Below, piece by piece: positions 19,762 to 30,692 of a stretch of 64,000 nt of DNA; the stretch's first letter is position 1, and the number at the start of each line of letters is the position of its first letter. The DNA lies in the NCBI GenBank assembly GCA_029690005.1, contig CP121458.1, positions 806,001 through 870,000 of the forward strand, in the 5' to 3' direction. Origin of the DNA: Prescottella defluvii (GTDB lineage Bacteria; Actinomycetota; Actinomycetes; Mycobacteriales; Mycobacteriaceae). The position numbers were made by a program, and so were the translations under genes. Below the pieces are notes generated by a model. The model did no database searches. It saw only the letters and a program-made list of their open reading frames with translations, and had not been told where the DNA came from.

Positions 19762-20811
19762 TCACGCGTGGTGGATGAATCCGACCTGTCCCGGCTTGCG
19801 GTTCGGCGCGAATCCGATCTTGGCGAGTGCATCGTCGGTGTCGGTGTAGCGCTCGTCGAGCTTGTAGATGTCGCGGGTCTCCTTGCAGGAGGCGACCTCT
19901 CGACCCAGTTCGTTGGCGATGCGCACCATCTGCTCGACCTGCTCCACCGAGGTGCGGCGCTCACCCTTGCGGCCCCAGAGGTTGTCCTCGATGCCGACGC
20001 GGACGTGCTGGCCGAGCGCGATGGCGATCGTGCACATCGGGGTGACGTTGCGCATGATCGTCTCGATGGTGAGCACGGCACCGTCCGGGGTGCGGCGGAT
20101 GAACTCGATCAGGTCCGCCGGGTGCAGGCCGGCGGAACCGCCGCCGATCGCGACGTAGTTGAGCACCAGCGGCCCGGTGTAGAGCCCGCGGCGGATCAGG
20201 CGCTCGACGGTTTCGAGCTGCGTCAGGTTGCCGAGCATGAAGTGCGGCTGGATGCCGGCCTCGGTGAGGCGGCGGAGGTGCTCGATGTAGAAGTCGGGGC
20301 CGGCCTCGACGACCATGTCCCGGTAGGCCTTGTAGTAGGCGGGGTTTTGCAGCGAAGTGCCCGCGATGTCGTCATCGGTCAGCAGCTCGGTGATGTTCAT
20401 CTGCGAGGTGTTGATCGCGATCGTCACCTGATCCGGCTTCGGTTCGAGTTCGGCCAGCATATGACGGGTGTCGTAGGACAGCCACTTCGCCGGATCGCCG
20501 TCCTCCGGCGGCGCGAACGAGATCGAGCCGCCGACCTGCAGGATCATCTCCGGAACCGCTTCGCGCAGACGGGCGAGCATCTCGTTGAACATCTCGAGAC
20601 GCTTGGAGCCGTGACCGTCCTCCTCCCGGACATGGACGTGGAGCACCTGGGCACCTGCGTTGTAGCAGTCGACGGCCTTCTGGATCTGCTCGTCCATGGT
20701 GACCGGGATGTCGTCGGAGTCGCCCGGCAGGAACTCCGGGCCGTACGGCGCGACCTGGATGACGAGCTTCTCCTGGTTTTCGGGCAGCAGTGAATCGTCG
20801 AGGAAGTGCAT
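19762..20811 (-). CDS. Beta-keto acid cleavage enzyme family protein (BKACE, DUF849)
   Basis: This intact protein has 349 residues. BKACE enzymes are zinc-dependent TIM-barrel proteins that join a beta-keto acid with acetyl-CoA to give acetoacetate and a new CoA ester. Visible family features are the metal-binding HVHVRE near residue 48, VGGSISFAPPEDGDPAKW, HFMLGNLTQLETV and the C-terminal GQHVRVGIEDNLWG block. The N-terminus (LVIQVAPYGPEFLPGDSDD) differs from the common start of 3-keto-5-aminohexanoate cleavage enzymes, so a separate subgroup and substrate are likely. AAGGA precedes the ATG. It sits just downstream of the CMD-like gene in the AraC-linked cluster. The substrate is unknown. 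Confidence 0.85.
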   Translation of the reverse strand: MHFLDDSLLPENQEKLVIQVAPYGPEFLPGDSDDIPVTMDEQIQKAVDCYNAGAQVLHVHVREEDGHGSKRLEMFNEMLARLREAVPEMILQVGGSISFAPPEDGDPAKWLSYDTRHMLAELEPKPDQVTIAINTSQMNITELLTDDDIAGTSLQNPAYYKAYRDMVVEAGPDFYIEHLRRLTEAGIQPHFMLGNLTQLETVERLIRRGLYTGPLVLNYVAIGGGSAGLHPADLIEFIRRTPDGAVLTIETIMRNVTPMCTIAIALGQHVRVGIEDNLWGRKGERRTSVEQVEQMVRIANELGREVASCKETRDIYKLDERYTDTDDALAKIGFAPNRKPGQVGFIHHA

Positions 20812-20840
20812 GTGTTCTGTCCTTCAATCAGATGGGATGA

Positions 20841-21235
20841 CTAGTCGGTTTCGGTTGCCGGCCGCTTGCCGGCCTCGTAGTCCGCGAGCTCCTCGGCGAG
20901 GATCGGTGCGCCGATGTTGCAGGCGTGAATGCCGAGCACGCTCACCATTTCCAGCACGGTGAGGACCTCCTCACGCGAGACACCCAACTCGAGTGCTGCG
21001 CGGATGTGACGCCGGACCCCTGGGGAGTACATGTGGGTGCAGCACGCGTCGATTGCGATGCTCAGCAGCTCGATGAACTGCGGGGAGAACACCCCCGGCG
21101 AATCGGGGTCGCGGCCATCGCCATGAATCGTTCGGTCCACTCCGGATCCCATTCGAACATGTTGTCCCAGAGCGGGTTCCAGCTCCCACTCCGGCGCATC
21201 TCATCCACCACTGGCGTGGCAATCGTGGTGCTCAC
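20841..21235 (-). CDS. Carboxymuconolactone decarboxylase (AhpD-like) family protein, one frame break
   Basis: The GTG at 21235 has AAGGAG 9 bases upstream. The first frame reads STTIATPVVDEMRRSGSWNP, then FEWDPEWTERFMAMAAT. After a change near 21085-21105 (by a GGGGG run) it continues VFSPQFIELLSIAIDACCTH, then HIRAALELGVSREEVLTVLE and the stop. Joined length is about 131 residues, normal for the family. It lacks the classic CxxC-H peroxidatic pair in the usual form, though ACCTHMY has two cysteines. It is the first gene of the cluster, divergent from the AraC regulator. The family covers decarboxylases and small redox proteins, so no reaction is assigned. Confidence 0.75.
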
Positions 21236-21357
21236 CGTAGGTACTCCTTGTTGCGTGAATCACAGGCTGAGTGACAGGAGTCACGTTAGTATCGCTACGC
21301 GGGCCATCCTTGACTGAAGGGGGCGCATTGTTTGACATTTCGACGCAGGAGGCTCGG
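21236..21357. promoter_or_regulatory. Divergent control region of the BKACE cluster
   Basis: The region between the CMD-like gene and the AraC-type gene must hold promoters for both. It contains an inverted repeat GTGAC-AGGA-GTCAC at 21271-21284, a candidate operator. The assignment to this regulator is inference. Confidence 0.5.
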
Positions 21358-22375
21358 GTGGTCGTTTCGGTTCGTAGTGCGGTCTTGAAGGGATACATCG
21401 AGCAGGCGCTGGATCTCGGGTTGAATCCGCATATGATGCTGCGGTCCGTGGGCATTGATCCGGCATCGCTGGGTTCTGCCGACGGTCGACTCGACGCACA
21501 GGCTGTCGATCTACTCCTGGAACGCTCTGCAGCAGAAGCACGTTGCGAGGATTTCGGGGTCCGACTGGCCGCATCCCGCGGATTGTCGATACTCGGGCCG
21601 GTGGCATTGGCGGCACGCGAGGAGCCGGACGTTCGGAGCGCACTGGGGTTGATCGTCCGCCATCTCACCGTGCACAACCCGGCGCTGCGTGCCGACCTGG
21701 TCGAACTCAACGGCCTCGACACGGTCCGAGTCGCGTCGGCCCCCGGTATCGCCCTCGGCAGACAATCGATCGAAACCACCGTGGCGGCAATTTCGCAGAT
21801 CATGCGCGAGTTTCTCGGCCCCGAATGGCTACCTGTCGCAGTCTATTTCACTCACCCTGCACCAGTAGTCCCCGCGTCCGACAGCATCCTCGGGCCGGAT
21901 ATCCGATACGAACAGGAGTTCAACGGGATCGTCTTCTACTCCCGCGACCTCGACGCCGAGAACCCGCTCGCCGACCCCAACCTTCGCCCGTATGCTCGCC
22001 AGTATCTCGAGTCCATCGCCCCCCGGACCAGTCCGCGGTCGTCGATCGAGTGCGTTCCCTCGTCGAAACGCTCTGCCCACCGATCGCTGCACGATCAACC
22101 ACGTCGCCCGCACCCTGGGAATGGACCGCAAGACCCTGTATCGACAGCTCGCACGGTCCGGCGGAACCTACTCGGCGATACTCGACGCTGTTCGGATCGA
22201 CCTGGCCGTGCGCTACGTACGCACCGAGCCGGACCGGAGCCTCACCGACATCGCCGCCGAATTGGGCTTCTCCGAACTCAGCGCCTTCTCGCGCTGGTTC
22301 CGCAGCCGCTTCGGCGCCAGTCCAACCGCGTGGCGACGCATGAACGATCGTCTCGCCAGTCAACCCATGCCGTGA
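21358..22375 (+). CDS. AraC-type transcriptional regulator, two frame breaks
   Basis: The N-terminal part has the arabinose-binding-like domain of the OruR/ArgR-type AraC group (residues about 10-200: VLKGYIEQALDLGLNPHMML, later ARQYLES). The C-terminal HTH reads TINHVARTLGMDRKTLYRQL and LTDIAAELGFSELSAFSRWF, the two AraC helices. Breaks near 22021-22026 (a C run) and near 22077 separate these parts; between them VDRVRSLVETLCP is read in the third frame, so both are likely one-base undercalls. The GTG at 21358 is chosen for the AGGAGG 5 bases before it; a TTG at 21328 is a weaker alternative. It is the likely activator of the divergent catabolic cluster. Confidence 0.82.
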
Positions 22376-22479
22376 GGTGGCACTCCGTCGGGGGCGGTGC
22401 ATGGATGCGGGTGGTCAGCCTCACTGCGAGTGGGCGGATCGTGCCCGGGCCATCGCATGCCGTCGGTGCTGAGAGGACG

Positions 22480-23165
22480 TCACGCCTGCGCGAGCCAGGC
22501 ACGGCACAGCCACCATGCGTCCACCGCGCCGAAGGTGCTGTGTGGATCGATGCCGGTGACGTCCAAGAAGCGCTGCACCCGGTTGCGGACCGTGTTCGGG
22601 TGGACGAAGAGCCGTTCCGCCACGGGCACGACCACCCGGTTCGCCTCGAGCCAAGCGCGGACCGTGTGGGCGGTCGCACCAGCACCGGCACCGAGCTCGG
22701 TCCACGCAGACCGGTAACGGTCCACCAGCATCGTGGCCAGGTCGGCCCGATCCACCACCGCGGCAAGGGTGACGCTTTCGCGATGTGGACGACACCGGTA
22801 CGGCCTCGGCCTCGGCCAGCGCGGCCACGGCGAGGCGTTGCACGGACGACAGCTCCTCGGGCTCCGCGGGACCGGCTACTCCCGCGGGAGTCCCGCTCAG
22901 AGACAGCAAGGCGGGCGGTCGTTGCGCAAGCACCGCGACGAGTGGGTCGTCTATCAATGCGGACAGTGCTGGCCGACGTTCGGACAGCGACCGCTGCAAT
23001 CCCTGGGTGTCCGGGCCCGGCCTCGCGACCAGCACCCACAGTTCTCGGGTGAGCGGTAGACCGGCCTCCGCGGCCGCCAGTGCCGCCGCGGACCCACCGT
23101 CGACAAGACGCCGCAGAAGGGCCGTGATCCGGTCGCTCGTGCGTGGGGTCTGCTCGGACAGCGCG
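22480..23165 (-). pseudogene. PucR-type regulator, 5' truncated
   Basis: The C-terminal end has the PucR helix-turn-helix VVVPVAERLFVHPNTVRNRV, followed by QRFLDVTGIDPHSTFGAVDA. Upstream, in another frame, it reads LTRELWVLVARPGPDTQGLQ and SVQRLAVAALAEAEAVPVSS, the middle GGDEF-like part of such regulators; the break is near 22770. The N-terminus is missing, because sequence becomes the end of an IS701-type transposase at about 23165. It is therefore a remnant, probably cut by an insertion or a later rearrangement. Confidence 0.65.
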
Positions 23166-23915
23166 ACCCATGGCGAGTGCGCTTTTGATGTCGCGGACGA
23201 TGCCGTAGAGGGTCAGCCCTGTCCACCGGCTTTTGGTCGGTCAGTCGCAGGGTGGTCAGGAACAGGTGGGTGGCGGTGACGAGGGTGGCGTGGTGGTGCC
23301 AGCCGAGCCAGGAGCGGCCTTCGAAGTGGTCGAGGCCGAGGGCGACTTTGAGTTCGCGGTAGTCATGCGCGATGCGCCAGCGCAGTTTCGCGAGGCGGAC
23401 GAGTTCGTCGATGGGGGTGTCGACGGGCAGGCTGGAAAGCCAGTAGTCGGCGGGTTCTGTTGCACCGATGGGCCATTCGGCCAGTAGCCACACCTGCTCG
23501 ACCCATCCGTCGGCGGCGCGAGGCGCTCGGTGGCCGGCGGGTCGGGCCCGCAGGGCGACGAACTGGGAGCGCATGACTGCGTCAGGATTGCCGGGTGTGG
23601 TCTTGGTGCCGTGCCGCCACGACACTTCTTGTGCCGCATCCGGTCCGGCGGTGATCACCGTGTCCTTGCAGCTGGGTTTCGGCGCCCGGTAACGGGCGGT
23701 GAAGGGGCGACCGGGGCCGATCCGGGGCGGGGTCTCGGGCTGGGCGTCGGCTGGGTAGACGCCGGTCGCCGCTTTGGCTGCGTCATGTAGGGGATACCGC
23801 GGTCGGAGAGTGCGGCGCGAAACTGTGCACACTCACCGCAGCCGGCGTCCGCGACCACGACACCGGGTCGGGTCCGGCCCCAGGCGATCGGTTCGTCGAC
23901 CATCTCCACCGCCAT
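23166..23915 (-). mobile_element. IS701-family transposase remnant
   Basis: Pieces read EMVDEPIAWGRTRPGVVVAD, then AADGWVEQVWLLAEWPIGAT, WRIAHDYRELKVALGLDHFE with GRSWLGWHHHATLVTATHLF, and LTLYGIVRDIKSAL at the end. The YRELKxxLGLDHFEGRSWxGWHHH block is diagnostic of IS701-type DDE transposases. The N-terminal third is missing beyond about 23915, and at least two frame changes occur (near 23800 and 23235). No terminal repeat was found. It is a dead fragment abutting the pucR remnant. Confidence 0.75.
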
Positions 23916-23968
23916 CTCCTCGTCTGGGGGTGTCAGTTTTCCAGTGGATCCGGTTCTGGCACATAGGT

Positions 23969-24757
23969 TTAGTTCTCATTCGGGGTGATCCGGCCTTCGA
24001 ACGTGATAGCGAAGGCGTTCAGGGCCGGCTTCCACCTCGCTGCCCATCGTGCTCTTCCCTTCTTCGGTAGGGTCCAGAGCCCGGGTGGCGAGGTAGAGGC
24101 ACTTGATCGCGGCTTGCTTGCTGGGGAAGTGCCCACGGCCTCGGATTGCACGCCGATAGCGGGCGTTGATGCTTTCAATGGCATTGGTACTACATATGGC
24201 TCGCCTGATATCCGGATCGTAATCGAGGAAGAGTACGAACTCGCTCCAGGCGCTGCGCCACAGCTTGACGATCGCGGGATATCGTGGGCCCCATTTGTCG
24301 GCGAACTCGTCGAACCGTTCGCTGGCCGCGGCCTCGTTGACCGCGGTGTAGATTGGCCGCAAATCCCGGCTCATCTCATCCCAATACTTCGGTGACGCGT
24401 GACGGAAGGTGTTGCGCAGCAGGTGGATCACGCAGATCTGGGCGATCGCCCGGTCCCAGACGGCGGTGATGGCCTCGGGCAGGCCCTTGAGTCCGTCGCA
24501 GACCGCGATGCACACGTCCTCGGTGCCACGGTTCTTGATCTCCGTCAGGACGGCGAGCCGGAACTTCGCGCCCTCACCGCCGTCGTCGGCCCACAATCCG
24601 AGGATGTCGCGGTGCCCGTCGACGGTGACACCGATCGCCACGTAGACGGGCCGGTTGGTGACTTGCCCGTCGCGGACCTTGATGTGGATGGCGTCGATGA
24701 ACAGCACCGGATACACCGAATCCAATGGTCGTGCCGCCCATTCCCGGCACTTGCCGA
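23969..24757 (-). mobile_element. IS256-family (mutator-type) transposase C-terminal remnant
   Basis: The core reads FIDAIHIKVRDGQVTNRPVY, WADDGGEGAKFRLAVLTEIK, AVCDGLKGLPEAITAVW and STNAIESINARYRRAIRGRG, the conserved IS256 catalytic region. The true end RWAARWKPALNAFAITFEG is in another frame after a change near 24060, giving a stop at 23969. The N-terminal half is absent: at 24757 the sequence switches to an IS110-type gene on the opposite strand. The fragment is inactive. Confidence 0.85.
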
Positions 24758-25443
24758 GGCCATGAGTGGAGAGTTCACCGAACACCACCGATTCATGACC
24801 CGGCTGCTGCTGGACCGGATCGACGCGATCACCGCCGATCTCGACCGCGTCAATGCCCGGATCACAGACGTGATCGCACCCCATCGACCCACCATTGAGC
24901 TGCTGACGAGCATCCCCGGCGTGAGTGCCACGGTCGCCGAGGTGTTCATCGCCGAGACCGGGGGCGACATGACCGTCTTCCCCACTGCCGCGCATCTCGC
25001 GTCGTGGGCGAGTGTCAGCCCCGGCATGCACGAATCTGCTGGCCGGGTGCGGTCGACGAAGGCCCGGCCAGGCAACGTCTATCTCAAGGGCGCCCTCGGT
25101 GTCGCGGCCATGTCGGCGAGTCCGCTCGAAAGGCACCCATATCTCCGCAAAGTACCGGCGGATCGCCGCAAGACGTGGTCGATCCCGCGCACTGGTTGCC
25201 GTCGAGCACACCATGCTCGTCTCCGCCTGGAACATGCTCACCAACGGCGAGTACTACTGGGATCTCGGCGCGGACTACTTCACCGCGATGACCGCGGCCA
25301 GGACCAAGACACGTGCAGTCCGTCAGCTCGAAGCACTCGGATATCGAGTGACGCTGGCGGAACCGGGGGCACGGAGCCAGCAGGCTCGGAACTCGTATGG
25401 GGATGTTCGCCCTGAGCGCCGCACCGCTGACGAGTGCAACTAG
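24758..25443 (+). mobile_element. IS110-family transposase C-terminal remnant
   Basis: The remaining half carries the Transposase_20 domain: LLTSIPGVSATVAEVFIAET, ASWASVSPGMHESAGR and, after a frame change near 25115, SKGTHISAKYRRIAARRGR then VEHTMLVSAWNMLTNGEYYW. The N-terminal DEDD half is missing at the junction with the IS256 remnant (24757). The stop at 25441 overlaps the convergent stop of the next gene. IS110 elements lack classic inverted repeats, so borders cannot be set exactly. Confidence 0.85.
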
Positions 25444-26090
25444 TTTCCGGTGACGTTGATGCGGCGCGGCCCATCGGGATCAGTGGGTGGAAGTTTCTGT
25501 TTGGCCTCCGCGGATTCGAACCAACCCCCAGACGGTATTTCGATCTCGGGGGTCGTCCATTTGCTGGGGTCGACTCTGGATGGAGGGTTGCTCTCCTCTG
25601 AAGGCCACAGGGTGACGACATGCGCGACGGCGTCATGGATCGCGGCTGTGTCGACGTCGAACCGTACTTCCTCGATACCGAAGTGCGGCCACGCAAAGTA
25701 CACGCGCATAGTGCCGGGGGCAGGTAATGGAGCAAGGGAATACCGAACGCTCTGGTGCGCCGGGCTGCCTCCACCGCCGTGGGGCTGCAGACCTGACCGA
25801 GTCTTCGGGAGGTTCGTAGCGATCGTGCCCGCCGAGTCCTCGATGCCGAACAACATCGGCGGGGTATGGCCGGCCTCCGGCTTGCCGAACCCGTACATCC
25901 CGAGGAACCGATCGCCGTTGCGTTGACTCGCTTCCAGCGAGAAGGTCATCCCACTGCTGTAGACCTGCACATTCGTCATCCACAACGCCAGTTCGTCGGT
26001 GCGCGCGAGGACCAAGCGAAACGGTACCGAGGCCGGTATCTCGTTCCGCGGAATCAGCTGGAACCTCAATCTTCCCTGCGGATCACCCAT
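25440..26090 (-). CDS. Uncharacterised soluble protein
   Basis: This intact frame of 216 residues starts at the ATG at 26090 (MGDPQGRLRFQLIPRNEIPA), with AGGAAGG 8 bases upstream. It has no signal peptide or membrane helix. Mixed beta-type segments (VQVYSSGMTFSLEASQRN, MRVYFAWPHFGIEEVRFDVD) and a Pro-rich C-terminus (RVDPSKWTTPEIEIPSGGWF) are seen. I do not recognise the family. Its 3' end touches the IS110 remnant tail to tail, so it may mark the edge of the rearranged zone. Confidence 0.7.
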   Translation of the reverse strand: MGDPQGRLRFQLIPRNEIPASVPFRLVLARTDELALWMTNVQVYSSGMTFSLEASQRNGDRFLGMYGFGKPEAGHTPPMLFGIEDSAGTIATNLPKTRSGLQPHGGGGSPAHQSVRYSLAPLPAPGTMRVYFAWPHFGIEEVRFDVDTAAIHDAVAHVVTLWPSEESNPPSRVDPSKWTTPEIEIPSGGWFESAEAKQKLPPTDPDGPRRINVTGN

Positions 26091-26409
26091 GACCGACACC
26101 TTCCTGTCTCGTGGTCCTCTGCACAAGTGGGGAACTGCCGGCCACCAATCGTTCGCCGGCGGAAGCACTGCTCGCGCACCTCACACCGTGGTCGCCAGCC
26201 GTAGTTACCTCTGTTCTCGTGTCAGTCTGAAGCCGGGGCGTTGGCGCCGATCGCGGGGCTGCCTGAAACCTGGATGGGGTGGCGGGAACCGGCACCGAGT
26301 GCCTGCCGTGTCCGCGATGATGGTCTCTTGGGGGCTGCGGAAGGGCGACGGTGGAGATCGCGAGTAGGCATGGCCGCGATGATGTGGCGTCGACTCGAGC
26401 CAGGGCTGT

Positions 26410-26503
26410 GGAAAAGGACATCTTCGCCCGGAATTTTGTGGACAAGTGTCGTGGAAGATCTGGGAAATCCCAGGTGGCTTGGACAAGTAGATCCGGAACC
26501 TAC
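26410..26503 (+). repeat. 94-bp intergenic repeat, copy A
   Basis: It begins GGAAAAGGACATCTTCGCCC and ends GACAAGTAGATCCGGAACCT followed by AC. It is about 90 percent identical to copy B at 31897-31990, in the same orientation. A short inverted partner (GTAGGGTCCGAGATGTCCTT at 26522-26541, continuing to about 26547) follows. The remainder of 26091-26951 shows no supported gene. Confidence 0.85.
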
Positions 26504-26951
26504 ATTATTTAGCCTAAGAGTGTAGGGTCCGAGATGTCCTTTTCCGGCCCTATATGTCCCTCACTTGTCATGATTCCAGCCTATGTCCATTCTGGTCGCG
26601 TTCCGGTATCAGGTGCCGGCACTGCGTGCCATTCGAGTCTGGGATTTCGGGACCGAGGAGATCTCCGAAACCGTCGTGAACGAGCGCTGATGCGCTGATC
26701 TGTTGAGGCCGAGAGCCGAGGTTGTTTCCATCTCCTTGAGTACTTCGGCAATGGAGACCTAATCGTTGAAGGCGCTAATTCTCAGAAGATAAGGCCTTAA
26801 TGCTTGAGTATGTCTACTCGGCCGCGATCGGACATAGAGACGGCTCACAATCAAATGGGCGGATGCGGCTCGTGAGACGGTGGCAATGGCACCAATGCCG
26901 TTGCCGCCGAGGGATACCGGAATCGGCGTCATATGCGGCTCGCGACCGAAG

Positions 26952-28206
<1,255 letters not shown>

Positions 28207-28236
28207 AGTGTCGCGGTCCTTCTCGTTGCAGGGATG

Positions 28237-29271
28237 CTACGCGTTCGTCAGTGACGGCGTGGGATAAGTTGCTGCTGTGAACTTCTCGCGGAAGATTCGT
28301 CGCGGCGCCATGCGTCGACGCTTGAAGGCCTTCACCCCGGCATCGACCATCGGCGGCGGACCGCAGAGATACCCCGAGTACCCGCGACAGCTGGAAAAGT
28401 CTGAAGCGAGGACGTCGCTCACATACCCCGTCCGGCCGTCCCATTGCTCGTCACTGAGGCAGGGGAGGTAGCGGAAATTCGGATGGGCGCGTTCCCATTC
28501 ATGAAAGAGCTCGGCGTCGTACAGGTCGGCTCGCGCCCTTACCCCGTGATAGAGATGGATCTCCCTCGCCGGGTCGAGGTCGAGCGCGCTTCGAGCAATC
28601 GACTTGAGCGGCGCGAGACCGGTACCGCCGCCGAGAAGGATCATCGGCTCTCTGCCGTCGATGTCCAGACGGAAGTCGCCGAGCGGGCCCGTCAGATTCA
28701 CCTGATCGCCGATGGACATCGTGTTGAAGACCCAATTGTCGGTGGCCAGACCGCCGCGCTCACGACGGATATGGAACTCGAGCACCTTCGCTTCGCCAGG
28801 AGTGTTCGCCATCGAGTACTGGCGCCGTTGGTCGGTGCCGGGAACATGTAGTTCCACGTACTGGCCCGCCGAGAACTCCAGCGGGCTGTCCAGCATGACC
28901 GTAACCCGCCTGGTCTCGCGAGCCACATCGTCGATCGCTGTCACCGAGCCAACGAGATCCCGTAGCACGTGCGTGTGGTCGACCGGCGCCGATTCACGCC
29001 GCTCGACCACGGTGTCTGTGCATGGAGTCGCCTGACATGCGAGCGCAAGCCCGCCGGCACGTTCATCTCGGCTCAAGGTGCTCTCCGGTGAGCTCCGATG
29101 ATCGACCGATCCCGACACAACCTGCAGCTTGCACGTACCGCAGGTGCCCTGGTTGCACGAATTCGGCATCCATACGCCAGCACGCAGGAAAGCGTCGAGC
29201 AGGGATTGATCGAGTGCGCAGTCAACGGTGTCGGTGCCAACCGACACCGAGAAGGTTCCTGTGTCTGACAC
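28237..29271 (-). CDS. gcoB: Guaiacol O-demethylase reductase component GcoB
   Basis: This intact single-chain reductase of 344 residues passes electrons from NADH through FAD and a 2Fe-2S centre to the P450 GcoA. The N-terminal ferredoxin domain holds SCNQGTCGTCKLQV with LACQ further on (the four cluster cysteines). RRQYSMAN is the FAD site, GGGTGLAPL the nicotinamide-binding loop and CGPPPMVDAG the C-terminal motif, followed by FKRRRM. The GTG at 29271 has GGGAGG 7 bases upstream and begins 2 bases after the gcoA stop, so the pair is translationally linked. The fused three-domain layout next to a CYP255-type P450 is the GcoAB pattern described in Amycolatopsis and Rhodococcus. Confidence 0.92.
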   Translation of the reverse strand: MSDTGTFSVSVGTDTVDCALDQSLLDAFLRAGVWMPNSCNQGTCGTCKLQVVSGSVDHRSSPESTLSRDERAGGLALACQATPCTDTVVERRESAPVDHTHVLRDLVGSVTAIDDVARETRRVTVMLDSPLEFSAGQYVELHVPGTDQRRQYSMANTPGEAKVLEFHIRRERGGLATDNWVFNTMSIGDQVNLTGPLGDFRLDIDGREPMILLGGGTGLAPLKSIARSALDLDPAREIHLYHGVRARADLYDAELFHEWERAHPNFRYLPCLSDEQWDGRTGYVSDVLASDFSSCRGYSGYLCGPPPMVDAGVKAFKRRRMAPRRIFREKFTAATYPTPSLTNA

Positions 29272-29273
29272 GG

Positions 29274-30484
29274 CTAAACCTCCCAGGTGGTACGCAACGA
29301 GGCGGGGCCACGGAATCCCCAACCCCAGAACTCGACGTCGGCGCCGGTGTCCCGCTCGAGATTGGGGATCGCATCGAAGAGTTCTTCCAAGCCGATCCGG
29401 CACACATGATTAGCGAAGTAGATTCCCGCACACGCATGACTTCCCGCACCGAAAGCCAAGTGCGGCAGCGGCGGACGGGTCAGGTCGTACTCGCTGGGAG
29501 CGGCGTAGACATCGGTGTCGTGGTTGGCCGAACCATAGGACATCAGGACCACGGACCCTTCGGGCAGGAACACGTCGCCGACGGTCACATCCTTCGTACT
29601 GACCCTCGCGGTCGCGGACCAGATCGGTGACGTCCACCGCATTCCCTCGGCGATCGCCCGTGGGATGAGTGCAGGCTCGTCCACGACGGCCTCGAACTGC
29701 TCCGGCGGGTGAACAACCCGACCAGCGTCGATGCCATCGCGTGCCCTGGCTCTTGCATCGCACCCAGCAGGAAGACATACAGGGTGGGATAGATGTACTC
29801 GCGGTCGCGTACCTTTCCTTCAGGCATCCCGTCGTGAAGCCAATGCGAGATGGCGCTGTCATCTGGATTGGAGATCCAGTTGTCGATCAACGGATCCACG
29901 ACCGCCCGTATCTCCGCCTTCGCTTCGTCCCCCTGGACGAAGCCTTCGGGGTTGGTGAAATCACCGTTCTCGTCGACGCCCGCGTTGGTGAAGGAATTCG
30001 ACAGTCGGTGGAACCAATCGCGCAGGGTCTCCGACGAGACGTCGGTCAACCCGAGCAGATCGCCCAGCGCGCGCACACTCACCGGCTCGCAGTACTGCGA
30101 TACAAGGTCGACGCTGCCCTCGTTCTCGAACTGCTCGACATACCGCCGTGCAATTGGCCGCACAAGGCCATCGACCCACCGGTCTACTTCGGTCGGCTGC
30201 AGTGCGGGATCGACCATCGACCGAAGGTCACAATGGATCTCCCCGTTGACGCCGATGACCGCAGGGTGCCCGAATGTGCGTCCGCCGGATTTGGTGATGA
30301 TGCCCTCGAAGTCGGGGCTGTTCGCGATGGACCGGCACAGCTCAGCGGTCGACGCGACGTAGGACCCGAGCACGGGAACGTAGGCGAGCGGAGCCTCGGC
30401 CCGTAGCCGCTCGTAGACCGGGTATGGATTGCGCTCCAGTTCCGACATCGTGATCTCGTCGATCCATGACAGGGTCGCGGTCAT
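29274..30484 (-). CDS. gcoA: Cytochrome P450 GcoA, guaiacol O-demethylase (CYP255A type), one frame break
   Basis: It is about 404 residues when joined. From memory of the Amycolatopsis GcoA sequence it matches closely along its length: [77 protein letters not shown] and [12 protein letters not shown]. The heme-binding loop is [20 protein letters not shown], with the Cys near residue 350. The enzyme demethylates guaiacol to catechol and formaldehyde. The frame breaks near 29710: one extra base turns FTRRSSS into [14 protein letters not shown]. The ATG at 30484 has AGGAGAG 6 bases upstream. It is the first gene of the operon, divergent from gcoR. Confidence 0.93.
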
Positions 30485-30692
30485 AGGACTCTCCTCTTGG
30501 GAAGCGGCTTCATTGCCTGAACGGCGTGGAGGGAAAGGTATTTCCGTGCCGCGAGAGCGTCTAGTCACTTCGCGCCACCACTGGACGATTCACGCGATGA
30601 GTTGTGATGGCGAGCGCAGTCACGATCGACTGTGGCCCACAGCACATGTTCAATGGCCTCAGGCGGTGAACTATCCGGAGGTGACCACACCA
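30485..30692. promoter_or_regulatory. Divergent gcoA/gcoR control region
   Basis: The 208 bases between the two starts must carry both promoters and the GcoR operator. A small dyad CAGTC-ACGATC-GACTG lies near 30620. No perfect long operator was recognised. Confidence 0.5.
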
